Shown: positions 33,186 to 42,729 of the stretch, one piece after another
Layout of the letters: every line of letters begins with the position of its first letter
How positions within the stretch are numbered: position 1 is the stretch's first letter
Assembly: GCA_017461625.1 (NCBI GenBank)
Contig: JAFTXJ010000002.1
Span: forward strand, 1-64,000
Length of the DNA: 64,000 nt
Source: Clostridia bacterium
GTDB taxonomy: Bacteria > Bacillota > Clostridia > Oscillospirales > Acutalibacteraceae
Reading direction: 5' to 3'
Translations under genes and position numbers: made by a program
The notes under the pieces: generated by a model
The model's input: the letters and a program-made list of their open reading frames with translations, nothing else
Database searches by the model: none
Told to the model about the DNA's origin: nothing

Positions 33186-35717
33186 TTGAGTAAGAAAAAT
33201 GAACCACAACGCAGTAACTTTCCGGAACATCTTCTCAACTCTAAGGTTGTTAATGTTGATATTGACAACGAAATGAGAAAGTCATTCCTGGACTATTCAA
33301 TGTCGGTTATTGTGTCACGTGCCCTTCCCGACGTAAGAGACGGACTTAAGCCCGTTCACAGAAGAATACTTTACACAATGTATGAAAACGGACTTACCCC
33401 CGAAAAGGCATACCGTAAGTGTGCTGACACTGTAGGTTCCGTTCTCGGTAGATACCACCCCCACGGTGATGCATCAGTTTATGATGCAATGGTTAGACTT
33501 GCCCAGACCTTCTCAATGAGATACACTCTCGTGGATGGTCACGGTAACTTCGGTTCAATCGACGGTGACCCACCCGCTGCTTACCGTTATACAGAGTCAA
33601 GAATGAGCAAAATTTCACTTAAAATGCTCACCGATATTGACAAAAACACAGTTGACTTTGCACCAAACTATGATGACCGTCTTAAAGAGCCTACCGTTCT
33701 CCCCACAAAGTTCCCCAACCTTTTGGTTAACGGTTCAACAGGTATCGCTGTTGGTATGGCTACCAACATTCCTCCTCACAACATGGGTGAGGTTATTGAT
33801 GGTATGTGCTGTGTTATTGATAACCCCGACGCCACTCTTGATGAAATTATGGAACACATCAAGGGACCTGACTTCCCCACTCACGGTATTGTAATGGGCA
33901 GGGCAGGTATCCGTGCTGCTTACGGCACAGGTCGAGGCAAAATCACTGTAAGAGCAAGAGCTGAAATTGTTGAAAAGAAAAACGGCAGATTTGAAATTCA
34001 GGTTACTGAAATTCCTTACGGTGTAAATAAGGCAAGACTTATTGAGTCCATTGCTGATTTGGTTAAGGATAAAAGAATTGAAGGCATTTCTGATGTTAAC
34101 GACTATTCTTCACGCCACGGAATGCACATTTCAATCGACTTAAAGCGTGACGCTAACCCACAGGTTGTTCTTAATCAGCTTTACTCTTTCACTCAGATGC
34201 AGACAACCTTCGGCGTTATTATGCTGGCTATCGTTAACGGTGAGCCGAAAGTTCTCACTCTTAAAGAGGTACTTCAGCAGTATATTGACTTCCAGTGCAG
34301 TGTTATTCGCCGCCGCACAGAGTATGACCTTAAAAAAGCGCAGGAAAGAGCACACATTTTAGAGGGTCTTCTCACTGCTCTTGATTTTATTGACGAGGTT
34401 ATTGAAATTCTTCGTAAATCAAAGAGTATTGCCGAAGGTAAAGAGGCTTTGATGGCTCGTTTCGGCCTTGACGATGTTCAGGCTCAGGCAATCGTTCAGA
34501 TGCGTCTCGGTCAGTTGACAGGTCTTGAAAGAATTAAAATTGAAGACGAGCTTGCCGAGCTTAAGAAGAAAATTGCAGAATTCCTTGAAATTCTTTCAAA
34601 TCATGCAAAGGTTCTTGAAATTATCAAGCTTGAAGCTCTTGAAATCAAAGAAAAGTTTGCTGACGAAAGAAGAACAGAAATTATGAACGTCAGCGGTGAG
34701 GTTGATATTGAAGACCTTATTCCTGAAGAGGATTGTGTTTTCACCCTCACAAATTTCGGTTACATCAAGCGTATGCCTGCTGACACATATCAGAAGCAGA
34801 ACCGCGGCGGTAAGGGTATTAAAGGTCTTACCCGAAGGGAAGAGGACTATGTTCAGACTATGTTCACAGCCTCAACCCACGAGGTTATCGCCTTCTTCAC
34901 CACCAAGGGTAAAACTTATCGCTTAAAGGGTTACGAAGTTCCCGAAGCATCAAGAAACTCAAGGGGTATCAATATCGTCAATGTTCTTCCGCTTGAAGGT
35001 GATGAAAAAATCTCTGCTATGATAAGAGTTCCTCAGGATGATAACGGTAAATACCTCTGTATGGTTACAAGAAAGGGTATTATCAAGCGTTCAGAGGCTG
35101 AGCTTTATAAGCACGTGAGAAAGTCAGGTCTTATTGCCATCAACCTTGACGATGATGACGAGCTTGCATGGGTAAGAATCACTGACGGTAACAGCAAGCT
35201 TCTTGTTGCCACAAGAAAGGGTATGTCCATCTGCTTTGATGAAAATGATGCAAGACCTATCGGACGTACTGCCCGAGGAGTTAAAGCTATTGAGCTTAAA
35301 GAGGGCGACGAGGTTGTTGGTATGTGTGTTGTTGATGAAAGCAAGACACTTCTCACCGTCAGTGAAACAGGCTACGGCAGACGAAGCACCTTTGACAATT
35401 ACCGACTTCAGTCAAGAGGCGGTAAGGGTCTTATTAACTACCACACCGAAACCTACGGCGATGTTGCCGTTGTGGCTGATGTTGATGAAAATGACGATGT
35501 TATTCTCATTGCATCAGACGGAATTATAATCAGAATTGCGGCTGATTCTATCAGCACCTTTGCACGTCCCTCAAAGGGAGTAAGAGTTATGAAGGTAACA
35601 AGCGGTGAAAAGCTCGTTACACTCACAACTGCACAGAAAGAGGATGAATCAGAGGAAGGCGAGGAACAGTCAGAATCACAGGAAACTGAAAATCAGGAAA
35701 CAACACAGGAGGGTTGA
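33186..35717 (+). CDS. gyrA: DNA gyrase subunit A
   Basis: This 843-aa GyrA has the catalytic Tyr in [10 protein letters not shown], the quinolone-determining segment (KPVHRRILY to [20 protein letters not shown]), a coiled-coil region, and a C-terminal beta-pinwheel with the GyrA box QNRGGKG, which marks it as gyrase rather than topoisomerase IV. At the usual resistance position it has DAS (Ser for the common Ser83 neighbour), that is, a wild-type-like state. The tail is Glu/Gln-rich. The start is TTG 33186 after AAAGGAG, so both gyrase genes use TTG. Confidence 0.96.
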   Translation: MSKKNEPQRSNFPEHLLNSKVVNVDIDNEMRKSFLDYSMSVIVSRALPDVRDGLKPVHRRILYTMYENGLTPEKAYRKCADTVGSVLGRYHPHGDASVYDAMVRLAQTFSMRYTLVDGHGNFGSIDGDPPAAYRYTESRMSKISLKMLTDIDKNTVDFAPNYDDRLKEPTVLPTKFPNLLVNGSTGIAVGMATNIPPHNMGEVIDGMCCVIDNPDATLDEIMEHIKGPDFPTHGIVMGRAGIRAAYGTGRGKITVRARAEIVEKKNGRFEIQVTEIPYGVNKARLIESIADLVKDKRIEGISDVNDYSSRHGMHISIDLKRDANPQVVLNQLYSFTQMQTTFGVIMLAIVNGEPKVLTLKEVLQQYIDFQCSVIRRRTEYDLKKAQERAHILEGLLTALDFIDEVIEILRKSKSIAEGKEALMARFGLDDVQAQAIVQMRLGQLTGLERIKIEDELAELKKKIAEFLEILSNHAKVLEIIKLEALEIKEKFADERRTEIMNVSGEVDIEDLIPEEDCVFTLTNFGYIKRMPADTYQKQNRGGKGIKGLTRREEDYVQTMFTASTHEVIAFFTTKGKTYRLKGYEVPEASRNSRGINIVNVLPLEGDEKISAMIRVPQDDNGKYLCMVTRKGIIKRSEAELYKHVRKSGLIAINLDDDDELAWVRITDGNSKLLVATRKGMSICFDENDARPIGRTARGVKAIELKEGDEVVGMCVVDESKTLLTVSETGYGRRSTFDNYRLQSRGGKGLINYHTETYGDVAVVADVDENDDVILIASDGIIIRIAADSISTFARPSKGVRVMKVTSGEKLVTLTTAQKEDESEEGEEQSESQETENQETTQEG

Positions 35718-35720
35718 TGA

Positions 35721-36128
35721 ATGAACATTGCAATTATTGCACACGACGCTAAAAAAGAGCTTATGACACAGTTTTGCATAGCATACTGCGGTATTCTTTC
35801 AAGACATAAGATTTTTGCAACAGGAACAACAGGTAAAATCGTAAGCGAAGCAACAGGCCTTGAAATCACATGCTTTTTAAGCGGAGCTCAGGGCGGTGAT
35901 CAGCAGATTGGTGCCCTCGTTGCCTGCAACGAGATTGATATGCTTCTCATCTTCGGTGACCCTCTCAATCCAAAGGATCAGGAGCCTAAAATCAACAGCC
36001 TCCTCCGCCTTTGCGATGTTCATAATGTTCCCGTTGCCACCAATATTGCAACAGCCGAGGCTCTTGTTCATTCACTTGACAGGGGCGACCTTGACTGGCG
36101 TGATATTGTTAACCCAAAGAATAAATAA
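35721..36128 (+). CDS. mgsA: Methylglyoxal synthase homologue with altered active site
   Basis: This 135-aa protein aligns without gaps over most of its length with E. coli MgsA: AHDAKK (His19/Asp20), GTTGKI, LSGAQGGDQQIGAL (Asp71 equals Asp60 here) and DPLN (Asp91 equals Asp80). The next stretch, PHDPD in E. coli, is DQEPK here, so catalytic His98 is Gln87 and Asp101 is Lys90. The enzyme normally turns dihydroxyacetone phosphate into methylglyoxal and phosphate. With two active-site residues lost, activity is doubtful; it could be a changed specificity or a phosphate-binding regulator. It is 3 bp after gyrA. Confidence 0.85.
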   Translation: MNIAIIAHDAKKELMTQFCIAYCGILSRHKIFATGTTGKIVSEATGLEITCFLSGAQGGDQQIGALVACNEIDMLLIFGDPLNPKDQEPKINSLLRLCDVHNVPVATNIATAEALVHSLDRGDLDWRDIVNPKNK

Positions 36129-36151
36129 TTATCGTTAAAGGGAGGTTTATT

Positions 36152-36637
36152 ATGAACACTCTCGGTAAAACGCTTGTCGCAATAGGCGTTTGCATTGTGG
36201 TTTTTCTCTCGCTCTTTCTCACAAGGGATTTCGGTGCACCTGCCGGCAGAGCGGGGGAGGGCTTCGGCACAATGCGTGAAAGCCTTGATGACAGCATAGG
36301 TGCTTCATATTCTATTGAAGAGGATATAGGCCATGTTGCCTTTGACGACGGCGTAATTTATATAACAAAAACCAAGGATCAGAAAATTGCCCTGAGTTAT
36401 CTTTTTCTTAATTCTCAGGGGACAAAGTATTACCTTGACTCCTACTGCATAATTTCAGATTTAGAAAACACTCAGTGGTTTTCAAGTGAAAACGATGTTA
36501 AAACAAATTACAGAATAACCTCAGAGGATGAGGTTATCACTCAGTGTGACAATATGCCTGTCAGTGTTGAGGAATACACAGTGACCCTTGATGAAAAAGA
36601 AACAAAAATCAAGCTCTATTACAACAGAGCAGAATAA
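36152..36637 (+). CDS. Membrane-anchored hypothetical protein
   Basis: This 161-aa protein has one N-terminal membrane helix (about 6-24) and a soluble, probably external domain rich in Asp, Ser and Tyr (GHVAFDDGVIYITKTKDQK, then EEYTVTLDEKE). The strands suggest a beta-sandwich or PH-like fold, but the family is not recognised. AGGGAGG lies 7 nt before ATG 36152. It lies between mgsA and hisS in a tightly packed run and is probably part of the same transcript. Confidence 0.78.
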   Translation: MNTLGKTLVAIGVCIVVFLSLFLTRDFGAPAGRAGEGFGTMRESLDDSIGASYSIEEDIGHVAFDDGVIYITKTKDQKIALSYLFLNSQGTKYYLDSYCIISDLENTQWFSSENDVKTNYRITSEDEVITQCDNMPVSVEEYTVTLDEKETKIKLYYNRAE

Positions 36638-36654
36638 TTCGGGAGAATTTATTT

Positions 36655-38004
36655 ATGGCACTTATCACTAAAGCTCCGAGAGGCACACAGGATGTTTTGC
36701 CTTCACAGAGCCATAATAACCGTTTTTTAGAAAACACATTGCTTGAAATTGCCGAGGAATTCGGCTTCAGAGAAATAAGAACACCTGTTTTTGAACACAC
36801 AGAGCTTTTCACTCGCTCAGTTGGTGACACCACCGATGTTGTTCAGAAAGAGATGTATACATTCCTTGATAAGGGTGAGCGTTCAATCACTCTTCGTCCT
36901 GAGGGAACTGCAGGTGCTGCAAGAGCTTTCCTGGAGCATGGTCTTTATAATGAGCCCCTGCCTCAGAAGGTTTGTTATCTTACATCCTGCTACCGTTATG
37001 AAAAGCCTCAGGCAGGCAGGCTTCGTGAGTTCCACCAGTTTGGTGTTGAGTGTTTCGGCACTCCTGCCCCTGCAGCAGATGCAGAGGTTATTTCATTAGC
37101 TTATGAAATTTTCGGATTTTTGGGTGTTGAAGATATTCACCTTGAAATCAACTCTATCGGTTGCCCCGAATGCAGAAAAAATTATCATGCTGCATTAAAG
37201 AGCTATTTTGAGAGTAAAAAAGGCGACCTTTGCCCAACTTGCCTTGAAAGGCTTGATAAAAACCCAATGAGAATTCTTGACTGCAAGAGCCCCATCTGCT
37301 CTGAAATTGCAGCAGAAGCTCCAGTGGTTATTGATTATCTTTGCGAAGATTGTGCAGACCACTTCAAAAAAGTTCAGGCATATCTTGATGAAATGCTTAT
37401 CCCTTACTCAATCAATCCTCAGATTGTAAGAGGACTTGACTATTATACAAGAACTGTTTTTGAATTTGTTTCAGATTCAATCGGTGCACAGGGAACTGTT
37501 TGCGGTGGCGGACGTTATGACGGACTTATTGAAGAATTGGGTGGCAGCCATACTCCGTCTCTCGGTTTTGGTATGGGCATTGAAAGGCTTATGCTTTTGC
37601 TTGAAGCTCAGGGTATCAAGCTCCCTGAGGCAAAGCGTTGTGACCTTTATATTGCTCCCATTGGTGACAATGCAAGCCTTAAAGCTGCTCGCCTTGTGCA
37701 GGAGCTTCGTCAGAGTGGCGTAAGTGCTCAGTTTGACGTTGTAGGCAGAAGTGTTAAAGCTCAGATGAAATTTGCCAACAAATTAGGTGCAAGATTTACC
37801 GTTGTGCTTGGTGATGACGATATTGCCGCTAACAAAGTTAACGTTAAAAATATGGATGACGGCGAAGTAACCGAAATGGCACTTGACGAATTTTCTGAAG
37901 AATTTATGGAACTTACTCTTCAGCAATCTGCAAAGGACCTTGAAAGTGCAGTTGCCAACGGAGAAAATATTGACCTTAAGTCATTTTTGGGAGGTTTGAT
38001 GTAA
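36655..38004 (+). CDS. hisS: Histidyl-tRNA synthetase
   Basis: This 449-aa class II synthetase has motif 1 around RTPVFEHTELFTRSVGD, motif 2 YRYEKPQAGRLREFHQFGVE, the histidine-specific RGLDYYTRTVFEF, motif 3 GFGMGIERL, and a C-terminal anticodon-binding domain (RCDLYIAPIGD). An insert with CPEC and two further Cys pairs (about 165-235) may bind zinc. ATG 36655 follows GGGAG. The gene ends immediately before the aspS start codon. Confidence 0.97.
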   Translation: MALITKAPRGTQDVLPSQSHNNRFLENTLLEIAEEFGFREIRTPVFEHTELFTRSVGDTTDVVQKEMYTFLDKGERSITLRPEGTAGAARAFLEHGLYNEPLPQKVCYLTSCYRYEKPQAGRLREFHQFGVECFGTPAPAADAEVISLAYEIFGFLGVEDIHLEINSIGCPECRKNYHAALKSYFESKKGDLCPTCLERLDKNPMRILDCKSPICSEIAAEAPVVIDYLCEDCADHFKKVQAYLDEMLIPYSINPQIVRGLDYYTRTVFEFVSDSIGAQGTVCGGGRYDGLIEELGGSHTPSLGFGMGIERLMLLLEAQGIKLPEAKRCDLYIAPIGDNASLKAARLVQELRQSGVSAQFDVVGRSVKAQMKFANKLGARFTVVLGDDDIAANKVNVKNMDDGEVTEMALDEFSEEFMELTLQQSAKDLESAVANGENIDLKSFLGGLM

Positions 38005-39792
38005 ATGGATTTTATGACAGGCTTAAAGCGTACTGATTATTGCGGTGATTTGCGTTTAAGTGATGCAGGCAAAGAAGTTGTTGTTGCAGGTTGGGTTCAG
38101 CGTCAGCGTGACCTTGGTGCTCTTATTTTCATCGACCTTCGTGACAGAACAGGTATTGTTCAGCTTGCTTTTGATGAAGAATGTGAAAAAGAAGTTTTTG
38201 ACAAAGCATTTTCAGCAAGAAGTGAATTTGTACTTATGGCTAGAGGTGTTGTAAGAGAACGTTCTGCTAAAAATAAAGATATTCCCACAGGTGAAATTGA
38301 AATCGCAGTTAAAGAGCTTCGTGTATTGGGCAAGAGTGAGACTCCTCCCTTTGAAATTGTTGAAAACTGCCAGACAGCAGAATTAACAAGGCTCAAATAC
38401 CGTTATCTTGATTTGAGAAGACCTGATTTGCAGAAAAATATTATGCTTCGTCACAAGATAACAAAAGTAACACGTGACTATTTTGACGAAAACGGATTTA
38501 TCGAGATTGAAACACCAATGCTCATTAAGTCCACCCCTGAAGGTGCCCGTGACTTCCTTGTTCCAAGCAGAATTCACCCCGGCACATTCTACGCTCTTCC
38601 TCAGTCACCTCAGCTTTATAAGCAGCTTTCAATGGTTGCAGGCTTTGACAGATATATGCAGATTGCCCGCTGCTTCCGTGATGAAGATTTGCGTGCAGAC
38701 CGTCAGCCTGAATTTACACAGATTGACCTTGAAATGTCATTTGTAGATATGGAAGATGTTCTTGCTATAGGTGAAGGCTATGTTAAGCGTGTATTCAGTG
38801 ATGTTCTCGGTGTTGATATTCCTACTCCGCTTCCAAGGCTTACTTATGAAGACGCTATGAACCGTTACGGTTCAGACAAGCCCGACACTCGTTTTGGCAT
38901 GGAGCTTTATGATTTGAACGAAACCGTTAAAAATTGCGGATTCGGTGTGTTTACAAGTGCAATTGAGGGCGGTGGCAGTGTAAGAGGTATCACAGCTAAA
39001 AACGCTGTTAAAACCCTTACAAGAAAAGAAATTGACAAATTAACCGAAATGGTAAGAGGTATCGGTGCAAAGGGTCTTGCATGGGTAAGATACAATGAAG
39101 ATGGCACAATGGCTTCTTCATTTGCAAAGTTCCTCACAGAGGACGAAATGAACGCTGTTCTTGCAAAGGCAGATGCTAAGCCCGGTGATGTTGTTCTTAT
39201 TATCGGTGACACAAAGAATTCAACAGTTCTTTCAGTTCTCGGTGCTCTCCGTGGCGAGGTTGCAAAGAGACTTGATATTATTCCTAAGGATAAATATAAC
39301 TTCCTTTGGGTAACAGAGTTCCCGTTCTTTGATTGGGATGAAGATACTCAGCAGTTTGTTGCAATGCATCATCCTTTCACTTCACCTATGGATGAATACA
39401 TTGACACCCTTGAAAGTGATAAGGCAAATGTTAAGGCAAAAGCTTACGACCTTGTTCTCAATGGTGTTGAGCTTTGCTCAGGCTCAATCAGAATCACAAA
39501 CCCCGACCTTCAGAAGAGAATGTTTGCGCTTCTCGGTCTTTCTGATGAAGAGGCTTATGCAAAGTTCGGTTTCCTTACCGATGCATTCAAATACGGTGCA
39601 CCGCCCCACGGTGGTATGGGTATCGGTCTTGACCGCCTTATTATGCAGATGCTCGGTTGTGAAAGCCTTCGTGATGTTATTGCATTCCCCAAGGTGCAGA
39701 ATGCAAGTGAGCCTATGACAGAGTGCCCGTCAGTTGTTGACACAGTACAGCTTGATGAGTTGGGCATCGCTCTTAATAAAACAGAAGAATAA
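38005..39792 (+). CDS. aspS: Aspartyl-tRNA synthetase (bacterial type)
   Basis: This 595-aa class II enzyme has the N-terminal OB-fold anticodon-binding domain (VAGWVQRQRDLGALIFIDLRDRTG), the catalytic core (motif 2 ARCFRDEDLRADRQPEFTQID), the bacterial insertion GAD domain (about 300-420) and motif 3 GIGLDRL. Its layout is that of bacterial AspRS; no gatCAB is nearby, so the discriminating or non-discriminating type is not decided here. ATG 38005 directly abuts the hisS stop; ATG 38014 is an alternative. Confidence 0.97.
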   Translation: MDFMTGLKRTDYCGDLRLSDAGKEVVVAGWVQRQRDLGALIFIDLRDRTGIVQLAFDEECEKEVFDKAFSARSEFVLMARGVVRERSAKNKDIPTGEIEIAVKELRVLGKSETPPFEIVENCQTAELTRLKYRYLDLRRPDLQKNIMLRHKITKVTRDYFDENGFIEIETPMLIKSTPEGARDFLVPSRIHPGTFYALPQSPQLYKQLSMVAGFDRYMQIARCFRDEDLRADRQPEFTQIDLEMSFVDMEDVLAIGEGYVKRVFSDVLGVDIPTPLPRLTYEDAMNRYGSDKPDTRFGMELYDLNETVKNCGFGVFTSAIEGGGSVRGITAKNAVKTLTRKEIDKLTEMVRGIGAKGLAWVRYNEDGTMASSFAKFLTEDEMNAVLAKADAKPGDVVLIIGDTKNSTVLSVLGALRGEVAKRLDIIPKDKYNFLWVTEFPFFDWDEDTQQFVAMHHPFTSPMDEYIDTLESDKANVKAKAYDLVLNGVELCSGSIRITNPDLQKRMFALLGLSDEEAYAKFGFLTDAFKYGAPPHGGMGIGLDRLIMQMLGCESLRDVIAFPKVQNASEPMTECPSVVDTVQLDELGIALNKTEE

Positions 39793-39798
39793 AAATTA

Positions 39799-39835
39799 AG
39801 GCTTGTGAGTTTTGTGCTCACAAGCCTTTTTCTTA
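39799..39835 (+). terminator. Terminator of the gyr-aspS run
   Basis: AGGCTTGTGAG - TTTTGTG - CTCACAAGCCT followed by TTTTTCTT. Confidence 0.88.
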
Positions 39836-39866
39836 ACAAAAACGGAGAGGATTTTGTCCTCTCCGT
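39835..39866 (-). terminator. Terminator of the minus-strand gene at 39871
   Basis: On the minus strand ACGGAGAGGA - CAAAA - TCCTCTCCGT is followed by TTTTGTTAAG. Confidence 0.82.
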
Positions 39867-39870
39867 AATT

Positions 39871-40284
39871 TTAATTTTTTGTAGCGGTATCAAAATTAAT
39901 TTCGTGTTTTGTTCTTGTATGTTCACTGCCTTCAAGATAAAGGATTGCGGTGTCACCGTCCCACTCAAGGCTGAAATTATTTTTGGTGAGTGATTCAGTG
40001 CCGTTATTAACCTCAACTGTAAAAACTGCTGTGCCGTGGCGATGGTTAGCATCACGGTAATATGCCTTTACGGTGTTGGAACGGAAAAGGGTAGGGTTGC
40101 CAACCTCATAAATTTCAATAACATATTCGCCGTTATCTGACTGACTTTTTCCGAGAAGATATTCGGTTTTGTTGTTAAGAATACCTCCGAACAAAATAAA
40201 CAAAACTGCTGCCATAATCAGAGCACTTTGAATAAAGGTTACAACAACCAGAGCCTTATATTTTTTATTGTTTTGCTGTTCCAT
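39871..40284 (-). CDS. Small membrane-anchored protein (DUF5412-like)
   Basis: This 137-aa protein has one N-terminal membrane helix (about 12-34) and an external beta-rich domain: SQSDNGEYVIEIYEVGNPTLFRSN, then NFSLEWDGDTAILYLEG. The pattern of SPDGKYxIxxY followed by a conversion W-D resembles DUF5412-type proteins, which have no known role; I hold this loosely. GGAAGG is 12 nt upstream, and a near-consensus promoter precedes it. It has its own terminator, so it is a single-gene unit. Confidence 0.72.
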   Translation of the reverse strand: MEQQNNKKYKALVVVTFIQSALIMAAVLFILFGGILNNKTEYLLGKSQSDNGEYVIEIYEVGNPTLFRSNTVKAYYRDANHRHGTAVFTVEVNNGTESLTKNNFSLEWDGDTAILYLEGSEHTRTKHEINFDTATKN

Positions 40285-40337
40285 TTGATTTCAACCTTCC
40301 TGACGAATCTGCATTTTGACTTTACACTAACTATGAT

Positions 40338-40366
40338 ATTATATAATAAAGTTAATTTTGTGTCAA
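40338..40366 (-). promoter_or_regulatory. Promoter of the gene at 39871
   Basis: On the minus strand perfect TTGACA (40366-40361), 17 bp and perfect TATAAT (40343-40338). Confidence 0.85.
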
Positions 40367-40382
40367 TGCTTTTGCAGAAATG

Positions 40383-41339
40383 TTAGCCTTCGGGATAACG
40401 TTCAAAATTATTAAAGGCTGCATATGTGCCTTCTTTATTGTCGTAGTGATATTTTGGTGTATTGGTAAGTCCGAAGTTAGTGTACCTTGTCGGTCCGCCG
40501 TCAGAGTTTCGCCAATCAGCCTGAGTGTCAATAAGATATTCAACACCGTTAATTCTGATAATATTCCAATAGTGGCTTGATTGACCGCCGTTGTAGTCAA
40601 TATATCCGCTCATCATATAAGAATCAAGCCCTATACGGCGAGTAAGAATCATAAAAACAGCGGCGAAATTATAGCATACACCTTTTTTGGTGCTCAACAT
40701 CTCTTCAGCAAGGATTACTACATCACCGTCATAAGAACTAACGTAGTCAAAGTTCCATCCACCGCCTGAGTGTTCATACACGGAAGTCTGAACAAGGTAG
40801 TTGTGAACAGCCTTAACCTTCTGGAAAGTGGTCATAGACGAGGTGGTGATGTCTGCAAGAATATCGCCTGCCAATTTATCAACGTTTTCGTTGTTGGTTT
40901 TCATAGGGTTAAGGGGTGCTGAATTGAATGCTTTTTCAACAGAAGCAGGAATCTGTGCAACCGGCTTATATGGTGATTTTGTGGTTGTGGTTTGTTTTTT
41001 GGTGGTAGTGGTCTGCTTTTTGGTAGTTGCTGTTTGTTTTTTGGTTGAATCCTCTTGTGCTTGCTTTTTAGTTGAGGAAAGAGCTGTGCTTTGCGAATCT
41101 TCAGTTGATTCAGTGGTTGTAGCTGAAGTTGTGCTTTGGGTTGTGGTTGTCGATTCATCGGTTACAAAAGTTGAAGGAACTGAGCTGACGGTAATGTTTT
41201 CTTCAACAGATGAAGAGCCTGAAGCAGCCTTTTGATTCGTTTTTGAAAAGCTGTCAATTGAAAAACTGCAGGATGAAAGAGTTGCAGCTATAAGTGAAAT
41301 AACGCAAATGGCTAAAATTGCTTTTTTAAAAGTATTAAT
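40383..41339 (-). CDS. Transglutaminase-like lipoprotein with AUU start
   Basis: The frame is open from a consensus promoter (41399-41371) through 318 codons to 40383, but contains no ATG, GTG or TTG before 40904. AGGAGG at 41353-41348 is 8 nt upstream of ATT 41339, which begins MNTFKKAILAICVIS and a lipoprotein signal with lipobox LSSC. A linker of Thr, Ser, Lys and Gln repeats (KKQTTTTKKQTTTT) follows, then a transglutaminase-core domain with the triad Cys in KGVCYNFAAV, His in SSHYWNI and Asp in LIDTQAD. It is probably an extracellular protease or cross-linker acting on cell-wall or peptide substrates. ATG 40904 is possible but would lose the export signal. Confidence 0.8.
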   Translation of the reverse strand: MNTFKKAILAICVISLIAATLSSCSFSIDSFSKTNQKAASGSSSVEENITVSSVPSTFVTDESTTTTQSTTSATTTESTEDSQSTALSSTKKQAQEDSTKKQTATTKKQTTTTKKQTTTTKSPYKPVAQIPASVEKAFNSAPLNPMKTNNENVDKLAGDILADITTSSMTTFQKVKAVHNYLVQTSVYEHSGGGWNFDYVSSYDGDVVILAEEMLSTKKGVCYNFAAVFMILTRRIGLDSYMMSGYIDYNGGQSSHYWNIIRINGVEYLIDTQADWRNSDGGPTRYTNFGLTNTPKYHYDNKEGTYAAFNNFERYPEG

Positions 41340-41370
41340 ATAAATCCCCTCCTGATGCTAAATCCTGATT

Positions 41371-41399
41371 ATTATATTGCAAACTGTTTTTGCGGTCAA
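41371..41399 (-). promoter_or_regulatory. Promoter of the transglutaminase-like lipoprotein gene
   Basis: On the minus strand TTGACC (41399-41394), 17 bp and TATAAT (41376-41371). It gives a leader of about 25 nt carrying AGGAGG, which supports the AUU start at 41339. Confidence 0.75.
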
Positions 41400-41427
41400 G
41401 TGTTGAGTTAATAAAAAGACAATGCGT

Positions 41428-42729
41428 TTAAAATGAACAGTTCGGAAGGTATGCTCCGAGTGTTATCAATGATTTCTGAAGCTCTTTGGTTGAAATTTTT
41501 CTCACGTCTTCTTTTTCGCAGGCGAGTGCCGCTGCAGTGCCTGCCGCCTGACCTGTAATAAAGCAACCGGGCATTACTCTGATTGAAGCCTGCATTTGTC
41601 GGTCAGTGCCGATGCATCTGCCTGCCACTAAAGCATTTTTAAATGAAACGGGGATAAGACTGCGGTAGGGAATACCGTAGGATTCACCGTTTTTATATCT
41701 TAGTGAAGTTATGTATTCTTTAGAAAAACGCTCATATTCCTCTTTGTCGGTGTTCATAACATGGATGTCAACAGGATAGCAATAGCGACCGATTTCATCT
41801 TCAAAAACCGAACGGTTGATAAAGTCATTCACATTCAAGGTGTAGTCGCATTTTATACGTCGGGATTCTCTGACACCGAGGATTGAAGCTGTTGAAACCA
41901 AGCGAAGGTTTTGGTAGCCGGTGAAGTACTTTTTAAAATAGTTTTCAAACTCCACCATAGACTTTCTGCCCCAAATCATACCGTCAGTGAGCTGATTTTC
42001 GTCAGTTGGGTCAGTATTAAAAATGTGACCGATGTTGCCTCCGCTTATTTTGTCATTGCCGTGAAAAAATCCGGGAATATGCCTGTCTTCAAAGCTTAAC
42101 ACTCCGTCTTTGAAAGCCTGCTCAACGTGTTTGTTCCACGGTTCGTTGCACTCTTCTTTATTAATGCCTGACCAGATACTGCAAAGAGTCGGTGGCATAA
42201 CATTGCCGTCAGAGTCACCTTTTTTATATTCACCGCCACCAAAGGCACAAAGGTCGCCGTCACCGGTGCAGTCAATATAAATCTTGGCTTTAACGGCAAT
42301 AAGACCGCTTTTGGTGCCGAGAACAACACCTTCAATTTTGTTGTTTTTTACAATAACATCATAAACTGTTGTAAAAAAAGAAAATTTGATACCTGCTTCG
42401 GTAACGGTATCATCATAAACTCTCTTAAGTTCTTCAATGTCAAGGGTTGTCCAGTTCCTCAAGGGAACTGCGTTCTTTAACTTTTTGCGAATTTCATAAC
42501 CGATTCCATCAGCGAGGATGTTTACTCCGTCATCAAATGGGGCAAATGCAGGCACAAGACCGGAAGTCCCGAGCCCTCCGAAGCAGCCTGACGCTTCGGC
42601 AAGATAAACCTCTTTGCCCATTCGTGCGGCAGCAACTGCCGCAGCAACACCTGCGGCACCTCCGCCTGCCACAAAAACATCGGTTATATATTTATAATCT
42701 AATTCTTTCTGATATATCATTTTATCCAT
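41428..42729 (-). CDS. FAD-dependent oxidoreductase
   Basis: This 433-aa flavoprotein has the dinucleotide fold VFVAGGGAAGVAAAVAAARMG near the N-terminus, IYIDCTGDGDLCAFGGG, and a C-terminal PGCFITGQAAGTAAALA, the pattern of the FAD_oxidored family (PF12831). Such enzymes often sit beside sugar or polyol catabolism; the substrate is unknown here. The start is ATG 42729, overlapping the upstream acetyltransferase stop by 8 bp, or ATG 42720. It has no export signal. Confidence 0.88.
   Translation of the reverse strand: MDKMIYQKELDYKYITDVFVAGGGAAGVAAAVAAARMGKEVYLAEASGCFGGLGTSGLVPAFAPFDDGVNILADGIGYEIRKKLKNAVPLRNWTTLDIEELKRVYDDTVTEAGIKFSFFTTVYDVIVKNNKIEGVVLGTKSGLIAVKAKIYIDCTGDGDLCAFGGGEYKKGDSDGNVMPPTLCSIWSGINKEECNEPWNKHVEQAFKDGVLSFEDRHIPGFFHGNDKISGGNIGHIFNTDPTDENQLTDGMIWGRKSMVEFENYFKKYFTGYQNLRLVSTASILGVRESRRIKCDYTLNVNDFINRSVFEDEIGRYCYPVDIHVMNTDKEEYERFSKEYITSLRYKNGESYGIPYRSLIPVSFKNALVAGRCIGTDRQMQASIRVMPGCFITGQAAGTAAALACEKEDVRKISTKELQKSLITLGAYLPNCSF

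Noticed and set aside
40901-41158. Gln/Pro-rich 85-aa reading frame on the minus strand
   Set aside because: It is the out-of-frame image of the Thr/Lys linker of the AUU-started lipoprotein, with no ribosome binding site.
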